NCBI GenBank assembly: GCA_041743105.1
Contig: JBGTNI010000047.1
Coordinates: forward strand, 27,845-91,844
Source: QHCE01 sp041743105
GTDB lineage: Bacteria > Actinomycetota > Actinomycetes > Mycobacteriales > QHCE01
Reading direction: 5' to 3'
DNA: 64,000 bases
Both the position numbers and the translations under genes were made by a program. The notes beneath the pieces are model-generated. The model did no database searches, was not told the DNA's origin, and saw nothing but the letters and a program-made list of their open reading frames with translations. Below, piece by piece: positions 21,401 through 30,451 of this stretch (the stretch's first letter is position 1; each line of letters opens with the position of its first letter).

Positions 21401-23695
21401 TTAGCGCATCGCGAGCGGCACGGTGGCATGCGCCTGCGCCAGCTCGCTCAGGGTCACGGAGAACTCCCCGGCGATCTCCAACCGCCCCGAGTCGGTGACC
21501 GCTCCTAGCCGAGTAGCGAGCACTTCGTGCTGCCGGCAGAGCCGGTCGAACTGTTCGAAGTTCTGCTGCGAAACACACACCAGCGCCCGCGCGGCTGACT
21601 CGGAGAACAGCTGCGCAAAAACCTCATTTTCCGACTCAGAACCAGTCGGTATCGTCACGGTGGCGCCGCGACCACTATGCAGACACGACTCCACCAGCGC
21701 TTGTGAGAGTCCGCCATCGGAGAGGTCATGCGCGCCGGTGAGTAAACGTGCCGAACCGGCTTGCGCAAGCAGCGCGGCCAGCGCGGCTTCGGCGGTAAGG
21801 TCCACCACCGGTGGGGTGCCGCCCAGATGCCGATGGGTCACCCATGCCCATTCCGAACCAGAAAGCTCCTCGCGGGTCCGCCCAAGCAGTACCACCACAT
21901 CGTCGAGTTGACCCAGTCCGCTCGGGATGCGCCGCGTCACGTCGTCGCTAATGCCCAGCACGCCGATCACCGGCGTGGGATGGATCGCAACGCTGCCGGT
22001 CTGGTTGTAGAAACTCACGTTTCCCCCTGTGACGGGGATTCCCAGCGTCAAGCACCCGTCGGCCAACCCACGCACGGCCTCGGAGAACTGCCACATGACT
22101 TCTGGATCTTCGGGGCTGCCGAAGTTCAGACAGTTGGTCACCGCAGCTGGGCGGGCACCGCTGGTGGCCACGTTGCGATACGCCTCGGCAAGCGCAAGTT
22201 GCGCACCGACGTAAGGGTCAAGCCGGGTGTAGCGACCGTTACCGTCGGTAGCAAGCGCGATGCCCCGCTGCGTGGTCTCATCGATACGGAGCAGCCCGGC
22301 ATCGGCAGGCTGGGCAAGCACGGTATTACCGCCCACGTAACGGTCGTACTGCTGCGTCACCGGAGCGCGACTGCACAGATTGGGGCTCGCCGCAAGCGTC
22401 AGCAGTGTTGCCCGCAACTGCTCCGAATCACTGGGCCGCGGTAGTAGTTCGGCAGCGTCGGCGCGCAGCGCCTCGAGGTCGGCGGGGCGGCGCATTGGGC
22501 GCTTATATACCGGACCGGCGTCGGCCAGGCTAGCCGGTGGCACATCCACCACAGGCTCGCCGTGCCAGGTGATCGTCAGCCGGTCACCCTCAGTGACCTC
22601 GCCGATGGCGGTAGCCTCTACACCCCAGCGCCGCGCCAGCGACAGCACCGTCGGCACGTCATCGGGCCGCACGACGGCAAGCATCCGCTCCTGGGATTCA
22701 CTGGCCAGGATCTCGTGCGGAGCCATGCTCGCCTCGCGCAGCGGCACCCGCTCCAGCTCCACGTGCATCCCAGAACGTCCGGCGGCGGCGGTCTCGGTAG
22801 TGGCGCAGGTCAATCCGGCGCCACCCAGGTCTTGGATTCCGACCACGAGCTTGCGCTCGAACAGCTCCAGGCAGCACTCGATCAGGAGTTTCTCGGTGAA
22901 CGGGTCGCCGACCTGCACGCTCGGCCGAGCCGCGGCCGCGTCGGCGTCGAAGCTGGCACTGGCGAGCACCGATACGCCGCCGATGCCGTCGCGTCCAGTG
23001 GCCGAGCCCAGCAGCACCACCGCGTTTCCGACCCCGGTGGCCGCCGAGCGCTGAATCTGCTCGATCGGCATCACACCTACACAGAGCGCGTTCACCAGCG
23101 GATTTCCCTGGTAGCTAGGGTCGAATACGACCTCGCCGCCAATGTTGGGCAGGCCCAGGCAGTTGCCGTATCCAGCGACGCCGGCGACCACGCCACGAAC
23201 CACCCGAGCGGTGTCGGGTGCGTCGGCGGCACCGAAGCGCAGTGAGTCCATCACCGCGACCGGGCGCGCGCCCATGGTCAAAATGTCGCGGACGATGCCA
23301 CCCACACCCGTCGCCGCGCCTTGGTAGGGCTCCACATAGCTGGGGTGGTTGTGACTCTCGATTTTGAACGTCACGGCAAGCCCGTCGCCGACGTCGATCA
23401 CCCCGGCGTTCTCACCCATACCCACCAGCATCAGCTCCGAGGGTGGGGCCTTCTCGCCGAATTGACGCAGGTGCACCTTGCTGGATTTATACGAGCAATG
23501 CTCACTCCACATCACCGAGTACATGGCCAGCTCGGTTTGGGTAGGTCTGCGGCCCAAAATCTCGCGGATGCGCGCGTATTCGTCGTCTCCCAGCCCCAGT
23601 TGGGCATACGGCTGCGGTAATTCGCCTGTCTGGACGGCGTGAGCGACGGTGTCTACATCTACTGCTTGCGCGGCACCTATAGAACCAGTACTCAT
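21401..23695 (-). CDS. purL: FGAM synthase subunit II (small-type PurL)
   Basis: Catalytic subunit of the three-part PurLQS enzyme that converts FGAR to FGAM with ATP and glutamine-derived ammonia. The 764 residues show MWSEHCSYKSSKVHLRQF, the ATP region FKIESHNHPSYVEP, GAATGVGGIVRDI and GNPLVNALCVG, and a second AIR-synthetase-like half with NCLNFGSPEDPEVMWQF and GGNVSFYNQ. It overlaps purQ by 4 bp, which fits equal synthesis of the subunits. Confidence 0.97.
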   Translation of the reverse strand: MSTGSIGAAQAVDVDTVAHAVQTGELPQPYAQLGLGDDEYARIREILGRRPTQTELAMYSVMWSEHCSYKSSKVHLRQFGEKAPPSELMLVGMGENAGVIDVGDGLAVTFKIESHNHPSYVEPYQGAATGVGGIVRDILTMGARPVAVMDSLRFGAADAPDTARVVRGVVAGVAGYGNCLGLPNIGGEVVFDPSYQGNPLVNALCVGVMPIEQIQRSAATGVGNAVVLLGSATGRDGIGGVSVLASASFDADAAAARPSVQVGDPFTEKLLIECCLELFERKLVVGIQDLGGAGLTCATTETAAAGRSGMHVELERVPLREASMAPHEILASESQERMLAVVRPDDVPTVLSLARRWGVEATAIGEVTEGDRLTITWHGEPVVDVPPASLADAGPVYKRPMRRPADLEALRADAAELLPRPSDSEQLRATLLTLAASPNLCSRAPVTQQYDRYVGGNTVLAQPADAGLLRIDETTQRGIALATDGNGRYTRLDPYVGAQLALAEAYRNVATSGARPAAVTNCLNFGSPEDPEVMWQFSEAVRGLADGCLTLGIPVTGGNVSFYNQTGSVAIHPTPVIGVLGISDDVTRRIPSGLGQLDDVVVLLGRTREELSGSEWAWVTHRHLGGTPPVVDLTAEAALAALLAQAGSARLLTGAHDLSDGGLSQALVESCLHSGRGATVTIPTGSESENEVFAQLFSESAARALVCVSQQNFEQFDRLCRQHEVLATRLGAVTDSGRLEIAGEFSVTLSELAQAHATVPLAMR

Positions 23696-24366
23696 GTCAC
23701 CAGCCTTTGCGCGATGGAGGTAAAGAACGCGAGCCCATCGGCCGATGGACCGGTGAGGGGGTCGATAGCGTGCTCCGGGTGCGGCATCAACCCGACGACG
23801 TTACCGGCCGCGTTACTCACCCCGGCAATGCGACGTTGCGAACCGTTGGGGTCCTCGCCCGCGTATCGGGCGACGACGCGGCCTTCGGCTTCCAGCTCAT
23901 CGAGGGTGGCGGTGTCGGCGACGTAGCGTCCTTCGCCATGCTTGATCGGGATGACCAGCTCCTGGCCAGGCAGATAGTTCTGTGTCCACGTCGTGGTGGT
24001 CCGCTCTATGACCAGTCGCTGATCCAGGCAGCGGAACCGCTGGTGTTGATTGCGGGTAAGCGCGCCGGGCAGCAGATGCGACTCGCAGAGCATTTGGAAC
24101 CCGTTGCAGATGCCCAGCACTGGGAGGCCCCGCTGCGCCTGCGTCACGATGACACCCATCACGGACGCGAATCGGGCGATGGCGCCGCTGCGCAAGTAGT
24201 CACCGTAGGAAAAACCACCGGGAAGAATCACTGCGTCCACATCGTGCAGATTCGCGTCGGCATGCCAGAGGCTCACCGGCTGCGCTCCTGCCGCGGCTAC
24301 CGCGCGCAGCGCGTCGCGGTCGTCGAGAGAGCCGGGAAATGTGACGACACCTACCCGTGGGCTCAT
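23692..24366 (-). CDS. purQ: FGAM synthase glutaminase subunit
   Basis: Class I glutamine amidotransferase subunit that feeds ammonia to PurL. At 224 residues it has the start VGVVTFPGSLDDRD, the oxyanion/nucleophile region LGICNGFQMLCE with the catalytic Cys, and the closing histidine region GLMPHPEHAIDP. It overlaps purS upstream and purL downstream by 4 bp each. Confidence 0.97.
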   Translation of the reverse strand: MSPRVGVVTFPGSLDDRDALRAVAAAGAQPVSLWHADANLHDVDAVILPGGFSYGDYLRSGAIARFASVMGVIVTQAQRGLPVLGICNGFQMLCESHLLPGALTRNQHQRFRCLDQRLVIERTTTTWTQNYLPGQELVIPIKHGEGRYVADTATLDELEAEGRVVARYAGEDPNGSQRRIAGVSNAAGNVVGLMPHPEHAIDPLTGPSADGLAFFTSIAQRLVT

Positions 24367-24635
24367 GACACCGAACCGTGGCCGGCGATGGAGTCCTCGG
24401 TGCGCAGCGCAAAGTCTTCGATCACCGGATTGGCCAGCAACGTGCCTGCGATCCGTTCGATAGCGGCGCGCTGCGCGGGGTCGAGCTCTCCCTCGATCTC
24501 CAGCTCGAAACGCTTACCTTGACGCACGCTCGTCACGCCGGTGCAGCCCAGCGCGGGCAGCGCGGCGGCAATGGTGTGACCTTGCGGGTCGGAGATCTCG
24601 GGCTTGGGCATAACGTCGACGACGACGCGGGCCAT
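24363..24635 (-). CDS. purS: FGAM synthase subunit PurS
   Basis: A 90-residue structural subunit that docks PurQ on PurL. It shows VVVDVMPKPEISDPQGHTI, GVTSVRQGKRFELEIEG and the C-terminal LLANPVIEDFAL typical of PurS. First gene of the purS-purQ-purL run; the Fic gene upstream is 158 bp away, so a promoter between them is possible. Confidence 0.95.
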   Translation of the reverse strand: MARVVVDVMPKPEISDPQGHTIAAALPALGCTGVTSVRQGKRFELEIEGELDPAQRAAIERIAGTLLANPVIEDFALRTEDSIAGHGSVS

Positions 24636-24793
24636 AGGGGCAACTCCTACCGGTCAAATCGGCACGATGTGGATATGCGGCGAACTCTTTCAGCCTATCG
24701 CCGAACACAGCCGGTCCGAAGGCGGTAACACAAAATCGCCCAGCCACCACGGCGGGTACGGTGATCGGTGGGCCAGAACCGCGAGCTGCTCAA

Positions 24794-25945
24794 CTACTGC
24801 ACCCCGCCGGCAACGGTGGTCAGGATTCCCTCAGCGAGAAAGAGCCTGGCGCGCCCGCGTGAGACGACCTCGGTAAGCACTCCAGCGGCGACGAGTTTGT
24901 TCACGTTGTACGTAGCCGACCGGTGGGTCACCCCGAGTAGAGTCACCGCCCGTTTAATGGTCATGGCAGGGGTTTCAAACAGCGCGTCTATCAACCGCGG
25001 CAGCAAACTGGACGCTTGCGCGCTCGTTACGCGTGCCCGGTACTCATCGCGCAAGGTTTGTAGCGCGACCGCGCGCCGCATCGCGTCTTGCGCCTGATGG
25101 GCCAACATCTCTAGAAAAAACCGCACCCATCCCGACCAATCTCCCTGCGTGCTGACCGCTAGCAGCCGGTCGTAGTACTCGTACCGACGTGGTTCTAGGT
25201 ATGCCGACAGATCCAACAACGGTGCTGGCAGTAGTCCCCACTCCACGAGTAATAGCGTTACCAGCAGGCGTCCGACCCGACCGTTACCGTCGAGGAAGGG
25301 GTGGATCGCTTCGAATTGATAGTGCAGGCAAGCGATCGCGACCAGGGGCGGAAGCGTCTGTTCGACGTGAAGGTATTTCTCGAAAGCGTCCAAACATTCC
25401 CAGAGCCGCTCCGGGGGTGGCGGCACGAAAGTGGCGGTATCGAGCACACAGCCTGGCGGACCGATCCAGTTCTGTGAGCTGCGAAAATCGCCTGGCGTAG
25501 CGTACCCACCGCGAACGTCGGTCAACAGAATCCTGTGAGCTTCCCGCAGCAGCGGCAGACTCAGCGGCAAGCGGCGGTTTGGGCTAAGCACGTGTTCAAG
25601 CGCCGAAACGTAGTTAAGTACCTCGGCCACGTCTCCGTTGGGTCGAGCCGGCTGTTCTACCTCGAACATCACCAGCTCCGGCAACGTCGCTTGGGTACCT
25701 TCAATGCGGCTGGAGAGCACGGCTTCCCGCCGCACAAGTGAATGCGCCAGCAGGCGAGCGCTAGGCATGGTATATCCGATTCCAGCCAGCCGGCCTACCG
25801 CCCGATCGGCCACCGAGAGAGCGCCTATCAGCCCAGCGTTGAACTCTAGGTCTGGCGGTAGCGGTGGCGGGACGAAGGCGTAATAGTCTCCTTCCGCACG
25901 TATCCGGTGTGTGCGCTGCGATGGCGCCAGAGTTGCGTTTCGCAC
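24794..25945 (-). CDS. Fic-domain AMP transferase with built-in inhibitory helix and wHTH
   Basis: A 383-residue Fic protein likely to AMPylate (or otherwise NMP-modify) a target hydroxyl. The catalytic motif HPFLDGNGRVGRLL is intact. An N-terminal inhibitory motif, SSRIEGT (the S/T-x-x-x-E-G/N type), precedes the Fic core, so it should be self-inhibited (class II). The C-terminal 60 residues look like a winged helix (AMTIKRAVTLLGVTHRSATY, NVNKLVAAGVLTEV), suggesting DNA binding or autoregulation. It sits between the BrnTA module and purS in the middle of the purine block and looks like an acquired cargo gene. Confidence 0.9.
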   Translation of the reverse strand: MRNATLAPSQRTHRIRAEGDYYAFVPPPLPPDLEFNAGLIGALSVADRAVGRLAGIGYTMPSARLLAHSLVRREAVLSSRIEGTQATLPELVMFEVEQPARPNGDVAEVLNYVSALEHVLSPNRRLPLSLPLLREAHRILLTDVRGGYATPGDFRSSQNWIGPPGCVLDTATFVPPPPERLWECLDAFEKYLHVEQTLPPLVAIACLHYQFEAIHPFLDGNGRVGRLLVTLLLVEWGLLPAPLLDLSAYLEPRRYEYYDRLLAVSTQGDWSGWVRFFLEMLAHQAQDAMRRAVALQTLRDEYRARVTSAQASSLLPRLIDALFETPAMTIKRAVTLLGVTHRSATYNVNKLVAAGVLTEVVSRGRARLFLAEGILTTVAGGVQ

Positions 25946-26048
25946 TGATACCTTCTTACCACTAGTTAACGCTTGTGATACCTAGAGGACGTTTTGGTAT
26001 CACTAACACTAGCTGATTTCTATCGAACAGATGCGTCCGCGACAAGTT

Positions 26049-26097
26049 CCACCGCACCCTCGGCATCCAGTCCGAACTCGACCTTGGTATCGGCCAC
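26049..26097 (-). pseudogene. Relict fragment of purC
   Basis: 49 bp that match purC at 27003-27051 in the same orientation at 41 of 49 positions. Read on the minus strand the fragment encodes VADTKVEFGLDAEGAVE, the SAICAR synthetase signature around VADTKVEFG. Nothing else of purC is recognisable nearby. It marks a former duplication or replacement of purC, with the BrnTA module now lying between fragment and gene. Confidence 0.7.
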
Positions 26098-26100
26098 TTG

Positions 26101-26406
26101 TCAGGCCGCTTCGGCGGGGTGGGCTCGTTCGGCGATGAGGCGTTGTAGATCAACTACGGCAACAACAGCTTCAGCGGGATCGGAGTCGAGTCTGTCGAGT
26201 ATCCATTGCCGCATCAATGCCGTGGTCGGGACATTAGCGGCGCGAGCCTGTGCTCGCACCTGATCCATCAGGCTTTTGGGTAGGCGGATGGAAGAGGAGA
26301 TCATCACTTCTTCTTTGGCCACGTTGTGGCGCGGGGTAGCTCGGGCGATTTCTTCAGAAAAATCGTGTTCGTCTGCCCAAGCTGCGAGTTCGTCTATCCT
26401 TGTCAT
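26101..26406 (-). CDS. brnA: Antitoxin, BrnA/ribbon-helix-helix type
   Basis: A 101-residue partner of the toxin gene, overlapping it by 4 bp. The N-terminal part (TRIDELAAWADEHDFSEEI) resembles BrnA-like antitoxin starts, and the middle is a ribbon-helix-helix with SSSIRLPKSLMDQVRAQARA and ALMRQWILDRLD. In BrnTA systems the antitoxin follows the toxin, as here. It should neutralise the toxin and repress the operon. Confidence 0.82.
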   Translation of the reverse strand: MTRIDELAAWADEHDFSEEIARATPRHNVAKEEVMISSSIRLPKSLMDQVRAQARAANVPTTALMRQWILDRLDSDPAEAVVAVVDLQRLIAERAHPAEAA

Positions 26407-26678
26407 GGCTGGCGTCCTTTCTCGCGGAACGCGCGCTTCTCGGCATCGGTCATATCTCGTGCGGTCACTACGTAGTCGCGTCCGTCTTCAGCATCGGCGA
26501 GCAGCACGAGTAGATATCGGCCGGTAAAGGTTGTGCCGAATACCGCTGTTGTGCCGTCGCGGCTTGGAATGCCGATGCTGTCGTTGGAGCAGATAACCTC
26601 CTCTGCTTCTTCAGGCGTGACGCCATGGCGAGCGATGTGTTGTTCGGAGCGCTCTGTCCACTTGATCTCCCCGAACAC
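26403..26678 (-). CDS. brnT: BrnT-family ribonuclease toxin
   Basis: A 91-residue toxin of the BrnT/RelE-like fold. Supporting residues are IKWTERSEQHIARHGVTPEE at the start (usual pattern W-x-x-K/S ... HGV), FGTTFTGRYLLVLLA and the C-terminal DYVVTARDMTDAEKRAFREK with the family's R and E. First gene of the pair, with the antitoxin following and overlapping. A TACATT near the start on the minus strand could be a -10 element. Confidence 0.85.
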   Translation of the reverse strand: MFGEIKWTERSEQHIARHGVTPEEAEEVICSNDSIGIPSRDGTTAVFGTTFTGRYLLVLLADAEDGRDYVVTARDMTDAEKRAFREKGRQP

Positions 26679-26772
26679 CTAGAAAATGTACCACGTCGGG
26701 GTGCGCATTCCAGAAGGGAGCTGAATCTACGTTGGTTTAGACAAACACAGGCGACCGGCAGTTGCCAAGCAC

Positions 26773-27681
26773 TCACCACCGCTTTCCGGTGAGTCGCTCG
26801 TAGGCCGCGACGTACCGCTCACGAGTGGCAGCCACCACCTCACCGGGCAACCGCGGACCCGGCGGCGTGCGATCCCAGTCCAGTGTGGACAACCAATCCC
26901 GCAGCGGTTGCTTGTCGAAGGCCGGCTGCGGCCCACCCGGCTGCCACTGATCGGCGGGCCAGAACCGCGACGAGTCCGGCGTCAGTACCTCATCGGCCAA
27001 CACCACCGCACCCGTTGCGTCGAGACCGAACTCGACTTTGGTGTCGGCCACGATGATGCCGCGCGGCTCCGCCACTTCCTGGCCTCGACGCAAGATCTCT
27101 ACGGTCAGCTCGCGCAGCGTCTGGGCCAGCTCGGATCCAACCTGGCGCACCACGTCGGCGTAGCCGATCGGCTCATCGTGACCGGTGGGGCCGCCCTTAG
27201 TGGTTGGGGTGAAGATCGTCTCCGGCAGTTGCGAACCCTCCACTAGGCCCGGCGGAAGCACCACTCCGGAGACGGTGCCATCTTGCTGGTACTGCACTGT
27301 GCCCGAGCCGGAGAGGTAGCTTCTGGCAACGCACTCCACGTCCACCATACGCAGCGGACGGACCAGCATGGAACGGTCGCGCAGCTGCTCGCGCAGTGGA
27401 CGAAGTTGCACAGGATAGGCATCGACGTCGGCGGTGAGCAGATGGTTAGGCACCAGATCGGCGAGCTGGTCGAACCACCACAGCGACAGCGCGGTCAAGA
27501 TGGCGCCTTTGTCCGGGATAGCTGTGGGGAGAACCACGTCGAAGGCGCTCATCCGGTCGCTGGCCACCATGAGCAGCGCGTCGGAACCGTCGTCGGTGGC
27601 GGCGTCGAGCGTCACCGCGTACAGGTCGCGCACCTTCCCCGAGTGCACATGCCGCAGCCCCGGCAGCAGCGTCTCGCTCAT
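26773..27681 (-). CDS. purC: SAICAR synthetase
   Basis: Joins aspartate to CAIR with ATP in purine synthesis. The 302 residues show HVHSGKVRDLYAV, LLMVASDRMSAFDVVLP, the ECVARSYLSGSG signature, EPRGIIVADTKVEFGLD and ADEVLTPDSSRFW. It overlaps purB by 4 bp in the order purD-purB-purC, which are all coupled. A second, broken copy of its VADTKVEFG segment lies 0.9 kb downstream (26049-26097). Confidence 0.97.
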   Translation of the reverse strand: MSETLLPGLRHVHSGKVRDLYAVTLDAATDDGSDALLMVASDRMSAFDVVLPTAIPDKGAILTALSLWWFDQLADLVPNHLLTADVDAYPVQLRPLREQLRDRSMLVRPLRMVDVECVARSYLSGSGTVQYQQDGTVSGVVLPPGLVEGSQLPETIFTPTTKGGPTGHDEPIGYADVVRQVGSELAQTLRELTVEILRRGQEVAEPRGIIVADTKVEFGLDATGAVVLADEVLTPDSSRFWPADQWQPGGPQPAFDKQPLRDWLSTLDWDRTPPGPRLPGEVVAATRERYVAAYERLTGKRW

Positions 27682-29096
27682 AGCATCGGCGCTGGAGTGT
27701 AGTCGGCGGCGTTAGGCCGCTGCGCCACGACAGTTTCGATCTGGCTCACCACATCGGCTACTTGTACGCCGGCCACGCCGGTGAGCGCAAGCGGATCGGA
27801 CAGTACCGCGTCGAGCTGCGCGCGTGTCAGCTTCAGTCGGGGCTCGGTTGCCAGTAGGCCAATGAGATCTACGTCCTTACCGGCTCGGCCGGTAAGCGCG
27901 GTGGCGACCGCATGTTCTTTGATGGCCTCGTGGGCCTGCTCCCGACCCACTCCGGCACTCACCGCTGCCAGCAGCACCTTCGTAGTGGCTAGGAACGGTA
28001 GGTATCGCCGAAGCTCCCGCTCGATCACCGCCGGGAATACCCCGAACTCATCGAGCACACCGATGGTGGTGTTGAACAGTCCGTCCGCGGCTAAGCATGC
28101 GTCGGGCAGAGCCACACGTCGCACCACCGAGCACGACACGTCGCCCTCGTTCCACTGGTCGCCAACCAACTCGCTGATCATGGACAAGTATCCGCGTAGC
28201 ACTACAGCCAGACCGTTGATCCGTTCACAGGAGCGACTGTTCATCTTGTGTGGCATTGCACTGGATCCGACCTGACCCGGACGGAAGCCTTCGGTGGCCA
28301 GCTCGTGTCCTGCCATAAGTCGCACCGTGGTGGCAAAGTTCGCCGGTGCGCTACTGGCCTGCACCAGGGCGGCCAGTAGGTCGAAATCCAACGAGCGCGG
28401 ATACACCTGACCGACGCTGATCAGCAGCGAGTCAAAACCCAGGTGACGCGCAACGCGACGTTCGAAATCGGCAAGTTTGGCCTCATCTCCGCCGAACAGT
28501 TCCGCGGCGTCGGCGGCGGTACCGACCGGGCCTTTGATCCCACGCAGTGGGTAGTGTTCCAGCAGGTCAAGGCAGCGTCGATACGCCAGCAACAGCTCTG
28601 CGGCGAATGTGGCGAAGCGTTTTCCCAGAGTCGTGGGCTGAGCTGCCACGTTGTGAGTCCGGCCGGTGATCACCAACGTCGCGTGTGCCGACGCCAGCGC
28701 TCCCAGGCGCGCAAGGGTCGCCACCATGCGGTCGGCGATCAACCGCAACGCGTCCCGCAACTGGCACTGCTCCACGTTCTCAGTGACATCACGCGACGTC
28801 AGACCCTTGTGGATCTGCTCGTACCCGGCAAGAGCGTTGAATTCGTCTATTCGCGCCTTGACGTCGTGACGGGTGTGTCGCTCCCTGGCCGCGATGGAGC
28901 TCAGGTCCACCTGGTCGCAGACCGCTTCGTAAGCGGCGATGGCTCCGTCCGATACAGCCACACCCAGTTCCCGCTGGGCGCGCAGCACCGCGATCCAGAG
29001 CTGCCGCTCGGCGACCACCTTGCGCTCGGGGCCAAACAACTCAACCATCTCTGGCGAGGCGTACCTTGTCGCGAGCACGTTCGGGATCGTCGTCAT
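27678..29096 (-). CDS. purB: Adenylosuccinate lyase
   Basis: Cleaves SAICAR and adenylosuccinate, used twice in AMP synthesis. The 472-residue fumarase-superfamily protein shows HTRHDVKARIDEF, GLTSRDVTENVEQ, ITGRTHNVAAQPTTLGKRF (the catalytic-histidine region) and the flexible signature GSSAMPHKMNSRSCERINGL. It overlaps purC and purD by 4 bp each. Confidence 0.97.
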   Translation of the reverse strand: MTTIPNVLATRYASPEMVELFGPERKVVAERQLWIAVLRAQRELGVAVSDGAIAAYEAVCDQVDLSSIAARERHTRHDVKARIDEFNALAGYEQIHKGLTSRDVTENVEQCQLRDALRLIADRMVATLARLGALASAHATLVITGRTHNVAAQPTTLGKRFATFAAELLLAYRRCLDLLEHYPLRGIKGPVGTAADAAELFGGDEAKLADFERRVARHLGFDSLLISVGQVYPRSLDFDLLAALVQASSAPANFATTVRLMAGHELATEGFRPGQVGSSAMPHKMNSRSCERINGLAVVLRGYLSMISELVGDQWNEGDVSCSVVRRVALPDACLAADGLFNTTIGVLDEFGVFPAVIERELRRYLPFLATTKVLLAAVSAGVGREQAHEAIKEHAVATALTGRAGKDVDLIGLLATEPRLKLTRAQLDAVLSDPLALTGVAGVQVADVVSQIETVVAQRPNAADYTPAPML

Positions 29097-30388
29097 CGCC
29101 GTGCTGCTCCAGCCGCGAGTGTCCTTGCAAGCTCACCGCTGACGGCTTTGGCGGCGATGTCGGTGCGGAGCTGCGCTCCGTCGAAATCTATGGCCTTCGC
29201 CGCTTGGTAAGCGCGGTCGCGGGCTTGCGATAGGTCGGCTCCCAAACCGGTGACGGCAAGCACTCTGCCTGAGCTGGTGCGCAGCAGCTGGTCGTCACCG
29301 CGCACGGTGCCGGCGTGGAAGACCACAGCGCCCTCGGTGTGCTGCGGCCCGCCGACCATGACGTCGCCAGTGATGACGTCGCCGGTACGAGCGTTCTCGG
29401 GGTAGCCGTGCGCGGCCAGCACGACAGTCACCGCCGATTCGTTGCGCCACCGCAGCGATGGCTGCTCGGCCAGCAAACCAGTGGCGGCGGCGTACAGCAC
29501 TCCGCCCAGCGGGGTGGCCAGTAGAGGCAGCACGGCTTGGGCTTCGGGATCACCGAAGCGCGCGTTGAACTCCACCACCTTGGGTCCGGCGCTGGTGAGC
29601 GCAAGCCCGACGTAAAGCAATCCGGTGAACGGCGTGCCCACGTCACGTAACTGAGCGAGGGTGGGATGGACCACGCTGTTCATCACCTGTTCGGTGAGGC
29701 CAGTCGGCGCCCATGGCAGCGGGCAGTAAGCACCCATACCGCCGGTGTTGGGTCCGCTATCGGCGTCACCCAACCGCTTGAAGTCCTGCACCGGTAGCAG
29801 CGGCAGCGCGGCCTGGCCATCTGTGATCACGAATAGCGACACTTCCGGGCCGTCCAGGTACTGCTCGACCACCACCCGTTCGCACGCCATGGCGTGGTTG
29901 AGTGCCATGTCGCGATCGGTGGTGACCACGACGCCTTTACCGGCGGCTAACGCGTCGTCTTTCACCACATACGGCGGTCCGAACTCGCCAAGGGCTTGGG
30001 TGGCCTCGGCCATGGTTTCGCATGTTCGCGATGCTGCAGTGGGAACCCCGGCCTTGGTCATAATCTGCTTGGCAAAGGATTTGGAGCCCTCGAGTCGTGC
30101 CGCAGCTACCGAGGGGCCGAAGCAGGCAGCGCCGGCGTCACGCACCGCATCGGCGACGCCGGCGACCAAGGGGCCCTCTGGGCCGATCACGACTAAGTCC
30201 GCGTGCAGGCTGCGAGCAAGTTCGGCTACCTGCGCCGGCTGGGTCACGTCCACAATCGCAAGTTCGGCCAGCTCGGCGATACCGGGGTTACCTGGGGCGC
30301 AGTGCAACTGCGTTACCGCATCGTCGACGGCAAGTGCGGCACATAAGGCATGTTCGCGTCCACCACTACCGATAACTAGAACACGCAC
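29093..30388 (-). CDS. purD: Phosphoribosylamine-glycine ligase (GARS)
   Basis: ATP-grasp enzyme for the second step of purine synthesis. The 431 residues show VLVIGSGGREHALC at the start, IGPEGPLVAGVAD, the ATP-grasp KDDALAAGKGVVV, NTGGMGAYCP, and GLLYVGLALTSAGPKVVEFN with the magnesium ligands. First gene of purD-purB-purC; 63 bp separate it from the lyase gene downstream of it in coordinate order (30452), which is transcribed toward it. Confidence 0.97.
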   Translation of the reverse strand: MRVLVIGSGGREHALCAALAVDDAVTQLHCAPGNPGIAELAELAIVDVTQPAQVAELARSLHADLVVIGPEGPLVAGVADAVRDAGAACFGPSVAAARLEGSKSFAKQIMTKAGVPTAASRTCETMAEATQALGEFGPPYVVKDDALAAGKGVVVTTDRDMALNHAMACERVVVEQYLDGPEVSLFVITDGQAALPLLPVQDFKRLGDADSGPNTGGMGAYCPLPWAPTGLTEQVMNSVVHPTLAQLRDVGTPFTGLLYVGLALTSAGPKVVEFNARFGDPEAQAVLPLLATPLGGVLYAAATGLLAEQPSLRWRNESAVTVVLAAHGYPENARTGDVITGDVMVGGPQHTEGAVVFHAGTVRGDDQLLRTSSGRVLAVTGLGADLSQARDRAYQAAKAIDFDGAQLRTDIAAKAVSGELARTLAAGAARR

Positions 30389-30451
30389 ACCACGAGGGTA
30401 CGGGCTGTGGCGGCCAACACAGAAGGGCAGGTCCAGAGAGCCAGCGAAAGA

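Noticed and set aside
27283..27702. Long plus-strand frames opposite purC, purB and purL
   Set aside because: They lie entirely over confirmed purine genes and show no family motifs; they are shadows of high-GC coding DNA.
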